A stretch of DNA of 64,000 bases from the NCBI GenBank assembly GCA_030427205.1, contig JAUHXC010000044.1:23128-87127 (forward strand), written 5' to 3'. Each line of letters begins with the position of its first letter. Position 1 is the stretch's first letter. The notes beneath the pieces are model-generated. The model was given only the letters and a program-made list of their open reading frames with translations, did no database searches and had not been told where the DNA came from. Positions 1-8,114 of the stretch are shown here, piece after piece. The position numbers and the translations under genes were made by a program. The stretch is from a bacterium. Lineage in GTDB: Bacteria; Myxococcota_A; Bradymonadia; UBA7976; UBA1532.

Positions 1-129
1 TCTCCCAGCCGCCGGCGGCTGCGGCGCACTGAAGTCCCAATCGGCGCAACGGTTCAGCACAGCGTCGACATACGGTTCAACGGTCCCGGCCCCATGGCTG
101 ACCCGTGCGACCTCTGCGAGCCGTCGCAT
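1..129 (-). CDS. Possible 5' part of a T6SS-linked gene, cut by window edge
   Basis: Reading leftward from an ATG at 129, a frame stays open for 43 codons to the window edge. The product begins MRRLAEVARVSHGAG and runs on to VLNRCADWDF. It starts about 20 bases after the tssG stop on the same strand, so it could be the next gene of the T6SS operon. There is no convincing ribosome binding site and I do not recognise the protein; it does not look like the start of ClpV. Third codon positions are only moderately GC-rich. It may be a chance open frame. Confidence 0.35.
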   Translation of the reverse strand, partial: MRRLAEVARVSHGAGTVEPYVDAVLNRCADWDFSAPQPPAAGR

Positions 130-149
130 CTCGATGCATGAGGCCGCGG

Positions 150-1319
150 TCAGTCCGCCTCGCCCTCGTCGGCGGTCTCTTCCTCGGCGGACGGGGTCAC
201 GATCAGCTTGCCCGACGTACGGGCCTCGACGAGTTCTTCTTCCATCGGCCGGGTCAGCAGCCAGGTGGTCCAGCCCAGGCGCAGGTCGTTGCCGCTCGCC
301 GACAGCGGCGGGCGGTTGGGGAAGATCTCGTCGCCTTTGACCGTGATGCGGGTGCTGAAGTCGAACGCCCCGCGCACATAGAACTTGGTCAGGCGGCTGA
401 AGCTGCGGAAGCGTCGGCCCGATGGCAGGAAGTCGACGAAGTCTTGCCAGCCGAGGGGGCCGAGGTGCAATTCGAAGCCCGACTGTGGGTCCCAGATGCG
501 GCTGCCGGCGACGGCGCTGATACCCAGGCGGTTGTGATGGCGCCCGGTGCTCAGCGCGCTGCGCGCCTCACTCGCCAGGGTGATCCAGCGACCTTGCAGC
601 TCGCGGCCGCGCACCGGGAAGTCATAGTAGTGACTCAAGAGCTGCTCGAGGCCATGCATCGAGCGGCTGCGATGCCACAACAGACCCGCATAGTAGATCA
701 GCTCACGGGTCCTGACCGGCATCGTCGCCGGTGTATGGGGGTCGGCGTCCTCGGGGTAGTCATTGAAGTGTGCTTCGAGCGCCTGCCCGCGCAGCCCGCA
801 GAATGACAGCAGGTAGCGCGCCACCGGGTGGTCGTCCACCGGCCCGGTCTGCAAGGTCGGCCGATTGCGCTGCCGCACGCGGTACATCATCGAGACCGCG
901 CGATGGTTGAAGATGTCGAAGAAGTCGCGGATGCCCGTATCACCCAGCCGCCGGCGATTGCGGATGAGCTCGGTGTAGAAGTGCGGCAGCGGCCCGCGCG
1001 CGCCCGTCAGCGACATGAAGTCGACCTCGAGCACCGGCGGCCCGCCGTCCCTCGGCGCGAGGTCGACGGCGCGGATGTCGCTCGGGCGGAAGTCCATCGA
1101 GATGTTGGCCCGGAAGCGCACCGCGTCCTTGCGCGGATCGTCCGAGCTGCCCACCGGCTCCGGCTCTTCGTCTCCCGCGTCGCGCTTCTGCCGACGGACC
1201 CACGCCTCGATCAGCTTGACCGCCTGATAGAAGTCGAAGGCATACGGCTCGGCGAAGTACTCTTCGCCTTCTTTCAGCCGTTGTCGGCGGAGGGGATCAT
1301 CGGCGGCCATAGCTTCCAT
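150..1319 (-). CDS. tssG: T6SS baseplate subunit TssG
   Basis: TssG (also ImpH/VasB) is a cytoplasmic baseplate wedge protein that works with TssE, TssF and TssK to start tail-tube assembly. The 389-residue product has the family's N-terminal FDFYQAVKLIE segment, the LPHFYTELI stretch in the first half and the conserved fold through to a C-terminal GWTTWLLTRP segment. Length fits the family (about 330-390). It follows tssF and overlaps it by 46 bases with the ATG at 1319, or 37 bases if the internal ATG at 1310 is used; a GAAGG sits just before the first ATG. The overlap implies co-translation with tssF. Identity is secure from both sequence and gene order; the exact start is less so. Confidence 0.93.
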   Translation of the reverse strand: MEAMAADDPLRRQRLKEGEEYFAEPYAFDFYQAVKLIEAWVRRQKRDAGDEEPEPVGSSDDPRKDAVRFRANISMDFRPSDIRAVDLAPRDGGPPVLEVDFMSLTGARGPLPHFYTELIRNRRRLGDTGIRDFFDIFNHRAVSMMYRVRQRNRPTLQTGPVDDHPVARYLLSFCGLRGQALEAHFNDYPEDADPHTPATMPVRTRELIYYAGLLWHRSRSMHGLEQLLSHYYDFPVRGRELQGRWITLASEARSALSTGRHHNRLGISAVAGSRIWDPQSGFELHLGPLGWQDFVDFLPSGRRFRSFSRLTKFYVRGAFDFSTRITVKGDEIFPNRPPLSASGNDLRLGWTTWLLTRPMEEELVEARTSGKLIVTPSAEEETADEGEAD

Positions 1320-3091
1320 ACGCCTTCACGTTGCCGTGAGACGAGCTCGAGTTGAGTGAACACGTTGACCGAGGCATGCAACCCGAAATAGTTGTGCAAC
1401 ACATGCCCGAGCAGGATGGGTGTGATGCCTTGGAAGCGATCTTCGTTGATGGTGACAGTGATGCGTTGCACGCGCACGAAGCCACGCCACGAGGCATCGT
1501 CGGCGCGCAGAGCGACCGTCTCGCGGCTGACCTCTTCGATGGCTTGCAGCTGGTTCTCGATGGGATCTTCGGTCGTGAAGGCATACAACCGAAGCTGTTC
1601 GAGCAGGGCCGCGACGGCGCCGGGGCCCGATGGCAGGCCGATATGGCTCAGCGCCAGGTGGCTGACGAGCTGCCACAGCGTCTCGCCCTGGGTCGGCGGA
1701 CTGAGCTGCTTGGTGGGCCGGGTCAGCAGCTTGACCTCGGCGTGCGGCCCGTCCTCGACGTGCAGGACTTCACCCTCGTCGACCGACTGGGCGAGATCGC
1801 GGTTGGTGCATGTGATGCGCGCCCGGATGATGTCGGTCTCGGGCAGCGATCGCGAGAGCTGGGCGTCGACGAACGTCACCCAGACATCGGTGCCGGGCAT
1901 GTTGTCCGAGCGGGCGACGCGGCGCCGCACGTCGAAGTAGGTCACCCCTTCTTCGCTGCGATGCCCCAACCCGTACAGCGGCTCGAGCCGGGTGCCGTCG
2001 TCTTTGATCGACGACTTCATCGACTGGATCGTATGCAGCTCGGTCGTCCGTTCCCAGCGGGCGTCCGGGTTGAGCAGGTACTCGTAGGTGTCGCCCTCCA
2101 CGTAGATCGGCTCGCTGATCTTCTCGAAGAGGTTGATGACCGGGGTGCAGCCGAGCATGAAGGTGTCGGGGCTGACGCTGATCTTGCGCCGGGGCGACGT
2201 CTTGAAGCAGATGAGGACGTCGAGGTCCTTCTCGACCCATTTGTGATGCAGGCCGATGAGGTCGACGAAGAGGAACTTCTCGGGCAGCGAGAAGTACTCC
2301 TGCAGCAAGGCATAGCCCCGCAGCCCCTGAGGTGCGGTGGGCAGGACGACCTCGTCGAGGCCGAAGCCGACCGGCTCGATGCGTCCGCGATCGGGGCTGT
2401 CATTGCGCCCGGGCACCCGCCCGGGGTCGAATGACACCACCCCGTGGAGCTGGGTCGTCATCAGCTCGTACAGCGCGCCAGTCACCCGCGGCTCGCCCGA
2501 GAGGAAGACCCGCAGCCTGGGGATGCGCAGGTTGAAGAAGTTCTCGCCGTTGCTGTGCAGCCGCAGCCGCAAGACGGAGCGCACGTCGCTGAAGACCCGC
2601 GATGTCGGACCCATGAAGGCGTATTTCGCCGGGCTCTCCCAGACCGCCTCGCTCACCTCGACCGGCCACACCTCGGTGTCGAACGCGGTGCGCCAGCGGC
2701 AGGTGCGTTTCTCGAACGCGGTGGTGCAGTAAAGCTGCAGATGCCGCGGCATCTTGAGGCTCGTGGTCATGCCCGCGCCGCCCTTGGGCGCCCGGATATG
2801 GGCGATGGCCATCGCCGGCACCGGCTGGAAGAAGTGCGGGTAGAGCATCGCGAGCAGCCCGGCGGTGATGTCGGGCAGCTCGGACTCGAGGTTGTGCTGC
2901 AGCCGGGCGATGAGAAAGGCCACGCCCTCGATGAGCCGCTCGACGTGCGGATCGGGCGATGGGCCTTCGCTCAGCTCGAGGCGCTTGGCGAGCCGGGGGT
3001 ACTTCTTGGCGAAGCGGCTGCCCATCCGGCGGAGCCAGACGAGCTCGTCTCGATAGCGCTCGAGGATCGTCTCTTCGAAGTCACCGGCCAC
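1274..3091 (-). CDS. tssF: T6SS baseplate subunit TssF
   Basis: TssF (ImpG/VasA) is the large baseplate wedge protein, binding TssG in a 2:1 complex in the cytoplasm. The 605-residue product opens with the family signature FEETILERYRDELVWLRRMGSRFAKKYPRLAKRL, then PDPHVERLIEGVAFL and GLLAMLYPHFFQPVPAM, all typical of the N-terminal third. The end contains FVRVQRITVTINEDRF followed by a LLGHVLHNYFGLHASVNVFTQL segment, the usual C-terminal block. Length is normal for the family. The start is a GTG at 3091, inside the end of tssE (11-base overlap), and the 3' end overlaps tssG, so tssE-tssF-tssG form a tightly coupled unit. I see no break or missing region. Confidence 0.95.
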   Translation of the reverse strand: MAGDFEETILERYRDELVWLRRMGSRFAKKYPRLAKRLELSEGPSPDPHVERLIEGVAFLIARLQHNLESELPDITAGLLAMLYPHFFQPVPAMAIAHIRAPKGGAGMTTSLKMPRHLQLYCTTAFEKRTCRWRTAFDTEVWPVEVSEAVWESPAKYAFMGPTSRVFSDVRSVLRLRLHSNGENFFNLRIPRLRVFLSGEPRVTGALYELMTTQLHGVVSFDPGRVPGRNDSPDRGRIEPVGFGLDEVVLPTAPQGLRGYALLQEYFSLPEKFLFVDLIGLHHKWVEKDLDVLICFKTSPRRKISVSPDTFMLGCTPVINLFEKISEPIYVEGDTYEYLLNPDARWERTTELHTIQSMKSSIKDDGTRLEPLYGLGHRSEEGVTYFDVRRRVARSDNMPGTDVWVTFVDAQLSRSLPETDIIRARITCTNRDLAQSVDEGEVLHVEDGPHAEVKLLTRPTKQLSPPTQGETLWQLVSHLALSHIGLPSGPGAVAALLEQLRLYAFTTEDPIENQLQAIEEVSRETVALRADDASWRGFVRVQRITVTINEDRFQGITPILLGHVLHNYFGLHASVNVFTQLELVSRQREGVWKLWPPMIPSADNG

Positions 3092-3572
3092 TGAGTTCTA
3101 CACCCCCGGAGCTCGGATCGACGACGAGGCCGAAGCTGACGGGCTCGCTCGAGCCACCGCCGAGCAGCTTCCCGTCGAAGCGCAAGAGCAGGGCGCGATG
3201 GCGGCCTTCGATCGGCTCGACGATGACGTCGTTGATCTGCAGCCGCGGCTCGAACGCGATGATCGCGCTCTTGAAGCTGCGGGCGATGAGGTCGCGATCT
3301 TCGTAGTTGGCCGGCGAGAGGTGGGTGAAGTCGTCGACGCCGTAGTCGAGCACCGTGCGCGGCCCCGCCACCGGCCCGACATCGAAGCGCTTGGTCGTCC
3401 GGCTGTTGAAGAGCCGCTCGAGGTCGCGCACGATCGAGCCGGCGTATTGCGCACGGTTCTGTACCCGAAATGGCGGCCGCTCGGGCTTGGCGCCGGGCTC
3501 CTCGTCGATCAGCCGGTCGAGGATCGACGCGCGGTATTTCTTGGGGCGTTCGTTGTCCCAGGGGGCAACCAT
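3081..3572 (-). CDS. tssE: T6SS baseplate subunit TssE (gp25-like)
   Basis: TssE is the gp25/GpW-like baseplate protein that nucleates sheath polymerisation. I start it at the ATG at 3572 (MVAPWDNERPKKYRASILDRL), because SILDRL is the normal beginning of TssE; the open frame runs 26 codons further upstream but with non-family sequence. The resulting 163-residue protein carries VRDLERLFNSR, the DYGVDDFTHL motif and a C-terminal beta-rich half (IAFEPRL...VIVEPIEGR). It lies downstream of hcp across about 200 bases that hold a terminator-like hairpin, and its stop overlaps the GTG of tssF. It may therefore have its own promoter or depend on read-through from hcp. Confidence 0.92.
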   Translation of the reverse strand: MVAPWDNERPKKYRASILDRLIDEEPGAKPERPPFRVQNRAQYAGSIVRDLERLFNSRTTKRFDVGPVAGPRTVLDYGVDDFTHLSPANYEDRDLIARSFKSAIIAFEPRLQINDVIVEPIEGRHRALLLRFDGKLLGGGSSEPVSFGLVVDPSSGGVELSGR

Positions 3573-3712
3573 CGTAGCGTTCGCCTCTGTCGATGCCGGT
3601 GTTCGTGCGCCGCCGCTCCCCCAGAGCGGGCGGCCGCCCGATTCTACCATCGCGTCGGCGGCGAACGATTCTTTTCTCGTCGGTCGCCCGGTGCGTTCGA
3701 CGACCCTTCGAA

Positions 3713-3752
3713 AATGCGACGCCCCGCGGCGTCGAAGACGGCGCGGGGCGTC
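3713..3752 (-). terminator. Rho-independent terminator after hcp
   Basis: Ten-base inverted arms GACGCCCCGC (3718-3727) and GCGGGGCGTC (3743-3752) enclose a 15-base loop that can itself pair (GTC-GAA-GAC). On the minus strand the stem is followed by TTTT at 3716-3713. It lies 20 bases past the hcp stop, so it probably ends or attenuates hcp transcription ahead of tssE. A partial terminator here would give the high Hcp to baseplate ratio a T6SS needs; that role is inferred. Confidence 0.65.
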
Positions 3753-3772
3753 AGGTGCCGGGGCACGAAGTC

Positions 3773-4285
3773 TTAGATGACCTCGTTGGTATCGATCTTG
3801 TGCTTGATGACCTGCGCACCCGAGCCGACGCCGCCGTCCTTGGTCTGCGGGTCGTAGGTGTAGGTGATCGCCGCGTAGGTCAGCGAGACGCTCTCGTGGG
3901 GCAGGTCGCCGCCCGCGCCGTTGACCGAGAAGTCCTGAACGATGACCGAGTCGAGCTCGATCTTCAGGTAGGGCATGCCGCTCTGCTCGGCGCCGGCGTC
4001 ACCGACCGCGCGGTAGGCCCGGAACTCCATCTTGGTGATGTGCTTGCCGCTCCAGCACATCTTCAGCAGGTCGTCGCTCGACGAGTCGATCTGCTTGGTG
4101 AAGGTGAACGGGCTGTGGTGCACGCGCTCGATCGTACCGCCGCCCGCCGAGCCGCGGATGGCGCTGGTCGGCTGATGGCAGCCGTAGTTCCAGCTGTGGA
4201 CCTCGATCCAGGTCTCGAGGCCCTTGTAGGTCGAGGCGCCGTCGATGTCGGGACCGGTGAACTTGAGGAAGGTATTGAAAGCCAT
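3773..4285 (-). CDS. hcp: T6SS tube protein Hcp (TssD)
   Basis: Hcp forms hexameric rings that stack into the inner tube and carries small effectors out of the cell. The 170-residue product starts MAFNTFLKFTGPDIDGAS and has the family features: the IEVHSWNYGCHQP beta-strand, HHSPFTFTKQIDSSSDDLLKMCWSGKHI, then FRAYRA, YLKIELDSVIVQDFSV and SLTYAAITYTYDPQ near the end. No C-terminal extension is present, so it is a plain structural Hcp and not an effector-bearing one. GAGGAG lies just upstream of the ATG. It sits alone between tssC and tssE, with a palindrome upstream and a terminator downstream, which suggests a separately tuned transcript. Confidence 0.96.
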   Translation of the reverse strand: MAFNTFLKFTGPDIDGASTYKGLETWIEVHSWNYGCHQPTSAIRGSAGGGTIERVHHSPFTFTKQIDSSSDDLLKMCWSGKHITKMEFRAYRAVGDAGAEQSGMPYLKIELDSVIVQDFSVNGAGGDLPHESVSLTYAAITYTYDPQTKDGGVGSGAQVIKHKIDTNEVI

Positions 4286-4716
4286 GGGTGGCTCCTCACG
4301 TCTGGCATTCGCTGTCGGCGAACGCTGGATGATGGATACAGTTCGACGGTGTCATGACAGATCGACATGGCCGTCTGAAGCTGGACTCGACACCATGCCT
4401 CGCGGCGTCGAGCAGATGACTTCCCCGCCGGGCAGCGGGCTCACCACGCCCGCCGTTTGTCGGAGGGCTCGCGGTGCCTGTCAGGCTGTGTGTGTCGGGC
4501 GACACACCATTTACTGTGAGGCGATGATAGGGATCGGGCCGGTGGATCTCAAGGGCTGGACCGAAAAAAGTTCAGTAAAAGTCCGTCGGGGCTGAATTCG
4601 GCCGCGGGCCCATGCAGCCATGCAGCCTTCGAACGGCCAACGGCCGCCCCGAGGGACGGCCGTCGATGGGCTTGCCCGAAGGCAGACCCGCGCCACAGGC
4701 CCGAAGGCCCGTCGGC
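4286..4716. other. 431-base gap between tssC and hcp
   Basis: No gene is supported here. The gap holds the hcp leader with its GAGGAG site, a perfect 8-base palindrome at 4490-4507, and an A/T-richer stretch at 4500-4600. GC-rich short inverted repeats (ACGGCC...GGCCGT near 4640-4675) lie just past the tssC stop. I could not find a convincing sigma70 or sigma54 promoter by eye. Confidence 0.6.
4490..4507. promoter_or_regulatory. Perfect palindrome upstream of hcp
   Basis: GTGTGTCG-GG-CGACACAC is an 8-base perfect inverted repeat with a 2-base centre, about 205 bases before the hcp ATG. It lacks a T-run on either side, so it reads more like a dimeric regulator's binding site than a terminator. 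No regulator gene lies beside it. Function is inferred from symmetry and position alone. Confidence 0.4.
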
Positions 4717-6165
4717 TCAGCCCGCCGGCGGGGGCAGCTCCGACACCAGCCGGATCGACGCGGTGAGTTCGTCGAGCTGGAAGTGCGGCCGCAGGAAGAC
4801 CACGGCGCGGTAGGCGCCGGGCTTGCCCGGGGTGTCGTAGACGTCGACCCGCGCCTCGCGCAGCGGGTAGCGCGCCTTGAGCTCCTGACCGGCGTCGTCC
4901 TTGCCGAGCACGTACTGCGTGATCCACCGGTTGAGGTAGTTCGACACGTCCTCGCGGGTCATGAACGAGCCGACCTTGTCCCGCGCGATCACCTTGAGGT
5001 AGTGCGCGAAACGGGACGCCGCGAGCACGTACGGCAGCATCGACGAGATGCGGGCGTTCGCGTTGGCGAAGTCGGTGTCGTAGGTCTTGGGCTTGTTCAC
5101 CGTCGACGCGCCGAAGAAGGTCGCGTAGTTGGTGTTCTTGCAGTAGACCAGCGGCAGGAAGCCCAGGTCCGACAGCTCCTTCTCGCGGCGGTCGGTGACC
5201 GAGACCTCGGTGGGCACCTTGTTGGCGATGTCACCTTCGGCGGTCTTGAACTTGTGCAGCGGCAGGCCTTCGACCATGCCGCCGCCCTCGGTCCCGCGGA
5301 TTGCGCCACACCACTTGTACATGGCGAACGCCGCGGTGCACCGCTCGGCCAGCGCCCAGGCGCTGGGACCCCAGAGGTACTTGCTGGCGTCGGTGCCGTC
5401 GACGTCCTCGGTGAAGTCGAGGCCGTCGACCGGGTTCTGCACCGGGTCGTAGGGCAGGCGCAGCAGCATGCGCGGCATGGTCAGCGTGACGTAGCGCGCG
5501 TCCTCCATGCCCCGGAACTGGTTCCACTTCTCGTAGCCGCTCTCGAAGATCTTGGCGAGATCCCGGGGGTCGCCCAGCTTCTCGTAGGTCTCGAGGCTGA
5601 ACATCTCGGCCGAGGCGCTCGTGATGAGGGGCGCGTGCGCCGCCGAGGCGATGTTGCTCATGCCCATCAGCAGGTCGAGGTCGGCGTTGGTCTTGCCGAA
5701 CTGGTAGCCGCCGACCAGCATGCCGTAGGGCTCGCCGCCGTAGGTGCCGTACTCTTCCTCGTAGATCGCCTTGAACAGGCGCGACTGGTCGAAGTCGCTG
5801 GCGTTCTCGATGTCTTCGAGCAGCTCCTTCTTGGTCGCCGAGATGACCCGGAGCTTGAGCATCGCCCCGGTCTCGGTCTTCGAGACCAGGTAGTTCAGGC
5901 CGCGCCAGGTGGCCTCGAGCTTCTGGTACTTCTCGTTGTGCAGCACCGCGTTGAGCTGCGCTTCGATCTTGCGGTCGAGCCCCTGGATCTGGTTCTCGAT
6001 CAGCTGAGTCGCGTTGCGAATGGTCTTCTTCTTCTCGGCCGCAGCGTCGGCCGAGACGCCCGCCGCTACGGCGAGCTCGAGCAGTGCCTTGAGACCATCG
6101 TTGGCCTCGGCCGCGGCCGTCGTAGCGACCACGGACTCGAGGAGGTCAACGTTCTCTTCAGACAT
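4717..6165 (-). CDS. tssC: T6SS sheath large subunit TssC (VipB)
   Basis: TssC and TssB form the contractile sheath around the Hcp tube. The 482-residue product matches TssC throughout: ATWRGLNYLV near residue 90, ISATKKELLEDIENASDFDQS, FKAIYEEEYGTYGGEPYGMLVGGY, then MPRMLLRLPYDP, YLWGPSAWALAERC and the C-terminal KARYPLREARVDVYDTPGKPGAYRAVVFLRPHFQLDEL. Length is normal. The ATG at 6165 has GAGAGGG eight bases upstream and lies 39 bases after the tssB stop, so the two share a transcript. It is the last gene before the hcp gap. Confidence 0.97.
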   Translation of the reverse strand: MSEENVDLLESVVATTAAAEANDGLKALLELAVAAGVSADAAAEKKKTIRNATQLIENQIQGLDRKIEAQLNAVLHNEKYQKLEATWRGLNYLVSKTETGAMLKLRVISATKKELLEDIENASDFDQSRLFKAIYEEEYGTYGGEPYGMLVGGYQFGKTNADLDLLMGMSNIASAAHAPLITSASAEMFSLETYEKLGDPRDLAKIFESGYEKWNQFRGMEDARYVTLTMPRMLLRLPYDPVQNPVDGLDFTEDVDGTDASKYLWGPSAWALAERCTAAFAMYKWCGAIRGTEGGGMVEGLPLHKFKTAEGDIANKVPTEVSVTDRREKELSDLGFLPLVYCKNTNYATFFGASTVNKPKTYDTDFANANARISSMLPYVLAASRFAHYLKVIARDKVGSFMTREDVSNYLNRWITQYVLGKDDAGQELKARYPLREARVDVYDTPGKPGAYRAVVFLRPHFQLDELTASIRLVSELPPPAG

Positions 6166-6204
6166 ATCAGTCCCTCTCGGTGTATGGGTCCGGGTACGCC
6201 GGGA

Positions 6205-6711
6205 TCAGCCCAGCTTCTCCATCAGTTCCTGCAGCTTCGCCTTGAGCTCTTCGTCGGTCGCCGTCGAGCGGATGACCTCGTTGAGCGCACCGGCGAGATC
6301 GTCGTTGACGTAGATCTTGGCGAGCAGCGCGTTGAGCGCGTTGCGCCGCTCGTACGTCTCGCGGATCTTGTCGACCTGCTGCACGACCGAGTTCGGGCCG
6401 AAGTCGCCCATGCTGCTGAAGTTCATCGACACCGCGAGGTTCTCGCTCGAGTCGTCGATGACGTTCGGCACCACGAAGTTCAACGTCGGCGCGGTGCCTT
6501 CGAGCACCTCGTCGAAGTTGTCGCGGTCGATCTGGGTGAACTTGCGCTCCTTGAACTTCTGCAGCTCGGTGTCACCGGCCAGGTCGGCCAGGATGCCGAC
6601 CACGAAGGGCAGCTCCTTCGTCTGGATCGCGTCACCGATCTCGACGTCGTAGGTGATCTGGACCCTGGGCGGACGGTTCCGTCCGATCTTGTGCTGAGTC
6701 TTGTCAGCCAT
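6205..6711 (-). CDS. tssB: T6SS sheath small subunit TssB (VipA)
   Basis: TssB is the small sheath subunit, interlocking with TssC. The 168-residue product has RNRPPRVQITYDVEIGDAIQTKELPFVVGILADL at the start, the KFTQIDRDNFDEVL motif and LAVSMNFSSMGDFGPNSVVQQV in the middle, all diagnostic. Length fits the family. The ATG at 6711 is preceded by GGAG. It heads the sheath operon: a good sigma70-type promoter with flanking repeats lies 43-101 bases upstream. Downstream spacing to tssC is 39 bases. Confidence 0.97.
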   Translation of the reverse strand: MADKTQHKIGRNRPPRVQITYDVEIGDAIQTKELPFVVGILADLAGDTELQKFKERKFTQIDRDNFDEVLEGTAPTLNFVVPNVIDDSSENLAVSMNFSSMGDFGPNSVVQQVDKIRETYERRNALNALLAKIYVNDDLAGALNEVIRSTATDEELKAKLQELMEKLG

Positions 6712-6753
6712 TTGGACTCCGCTGGCTCGGTTGCTGGACCAATGAGAGGCCTC

Positions 6754-6782
6754 ATCGTACGAGCCTGTTTTCAGGTTTTCAA
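6754..6782 (-). promoter_or_regulatory. Promoter of tssB-tssC
   Basis: On the minus strand TTGAAA (6782-6777) and TACGAT (6759-6754) are exactly 17 bases apart, matching the sigma70 consensus at 5/6 and 4/6. Transcription would start near 6747, giving a leader of about 36 bases to the tssB ATG. The -35 box is overlapped by one arm of an inverted repeat and by one copy of a direct repeat, suggesting regulator control. Confidence 0.6.
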
Positions 6783-6812
6783 CCGATCAAATATCGGTAT
6801 TTTCAGGTTTTC
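6768..6812. repeat. Paired operator-like repeats at the tssB promoter
   Basis: TTTTCAGGTTTTC occurs twice, at 6768-6780 and 6800-6812, a 32-base period or about three helical turns. Between them ACCGAT (6782-6787) and ATCGGT (6793-6798) form an inverted repeat with a 5-base spacer. The stretch is clearly AT-richer than its surroundings. The downstream direct-repeat copy covers the spacer and -35 of the tssB promoter. The arrangement suits a DNA-binding activator or repressor, but the protein is unknown. Confidence 0.55.
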
Positions 6813-7003
6813 TTCGCGAGCCGAGCGACGGCGGATGTCGACTGCCGACACACCGCACCACCCCCGTGTCATCACTCGACGGGTTGATCTGGATCGTTGA
6901 CGGGTCGTCCCCCCTGGCTCCCCCCTTTCCGATCTGCGACGCGCGGCGCCGCGATCGGCTCAAGTCCTGCGATCCTCGCGGATCAATTCTGTGTCGCCAT
7001 CAC

Positions 7004-8089
7004 TCATCGCTGATTGGGATCACCGAGCCCGAGCAGCTTGAAGATCCCTCCGATGTTGTTCCGGTCGTTGACCAATTCCTGGATCAGATCGGCGAACGGC
7101 ATGTTGCCCCAGCTCACCGCGCGCTTGACGAGGTGCGGCACCGGGCTGTGCGGCTCGACCTGCAGCAGAAAATCGGCGGCTTCGGCGAGGCGCTGATAGG
7201 CTTCGGCCCGATTGCGGATCGGGCCTCGCCGCCCGCCGCCGGCCGGCACGTTCTCGGCCACCGGCGCTCCCTCCTCTCCTGCGTCCTCGACGTCTTCTCC
7301 CGACGCCGCGGCGGTGTCGGTCTCGCCCTTCTGGGCCAGCGACCGCTTGACGAAGTTCTGCAGCGCGTCGATCGCGTCCTTGAGCTGATACAGCGCGGCC
7401 GCCGGCTCGCCGCAGCGATCGTCGACCGCCTCTTCGAGCCGCTGGGTGGCGCTGCGCAGGCCTTCGAGGTCCTGGGCGAGCACCCGGTAGAACGGGGTCG
7501 GCGTCAGCAGCACCGCGGTCATGAACTCGGCGGTGGAGACCTGTCCGTCGGCGGGGGTCTTGCCGCTGCGTTCGAGCAGCGTGGCGCGCTCCCAGTCGAG
7601 CCAGTTGAGCGACTGCCGGTCGCGCGTATTGGGATCGATCAGGCTGATCTTCTTGAGCCGGGTCGACAGCTGGCTGTCGAGCCAGCCGATCGGCGCGATG
7701 CGGCCATCGAAGTCGCCGTCGTCGTCGAGCGGCGGATGCACCGTGTCCCAGAACTGCTCGACGAGCGCGATGAGCAGCTCGAGCCCCTGCAAGGCCCCGG
7801 GTGCACCGTACTTGGCGGTCCACCCCTCGGTGAGCCAGCAGGCGATCCGCAGATCCTTGGTCTTGTTCTGCAGCGCGTCGGTCGCCGTCTTGATGACGGT
7901 GTCCCAGTCGGCGGCCTTGGGCTCGGTGGCCCAGATCCCGTGATCGAGCGACGGGTCGTCTTCTTTGCGCGCCAGCTTGATCTTGTCGTAGACCGGGCCT
8001 CGACGCAGCGACTCGCCCGACGGCATCAGATCCGAGATCGGGACCGTCAAGTCGTCGTTGGATGTCTTTGGCAGCTTGCGCTCGGTCAT
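7004..8089 (-). CDS. tssA: T6SS cap/priming protein TssA (ImpA)
   Basis: TssA coordinates tube and sheath growth from the baseplate. The protein begins MTERKLPKTSNDDLTVPISDLMPSGESLRR, the usual ImpA N-terminal signature, followed by DPSLDHGIWATEPKAADWDTVIKTATDALQNKTKDLRIACWLTEGW. The C-terminal block reads VEPHSPVPHLVKRAVSWGNMPFADLIQELVND, typical of the short, VasJ/ImpA-like class. I start it at the ATG at 8089, not at the longer open frame, because family similarity begins there and GAGGAG lies upstream. The product is 361 residues. It follows tssM by 25 bases as last gene of the tssJKLMA unit. An acidic, Ala-rich linker separates the two conserved halves. Confidence 0.93.
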   Translation of the reverse strand: MTERKLPKTSNDDLTVPISDLMPSGESLRRGPVYDKIKLARKEDDPSLDHGIWATEPKAADWDTVIKTATDALQNKTKDLRIACWLTEGWTAKYGAPGALQGLELLIALVEQFWDTVHPPLDDDGDFDGRIAPIGWLDSQLSTRLKKISLIDPNTRDRQSLNWLDWERATLLERSGKTPADGQVSTAEFMTAVLLTPTPFYRVLAQDLEGLRSATQRLEEAVDDRCGEPAAALYQLKDAIDALQNFVKRSLAQKGETDTAAASGEDVEDAGEEGAPVAENVPAGGGRRGPIRNRAEAYQRLAEAADFLLQVEPHSPVPHLVKRAVSWGNMPFADLIQELVNDRNNIGGIFKLLGLGDPNQR

Positions 8090-8114
8090 CGCGGTCCGTC
8101 CGCTCCTCGTCGAT

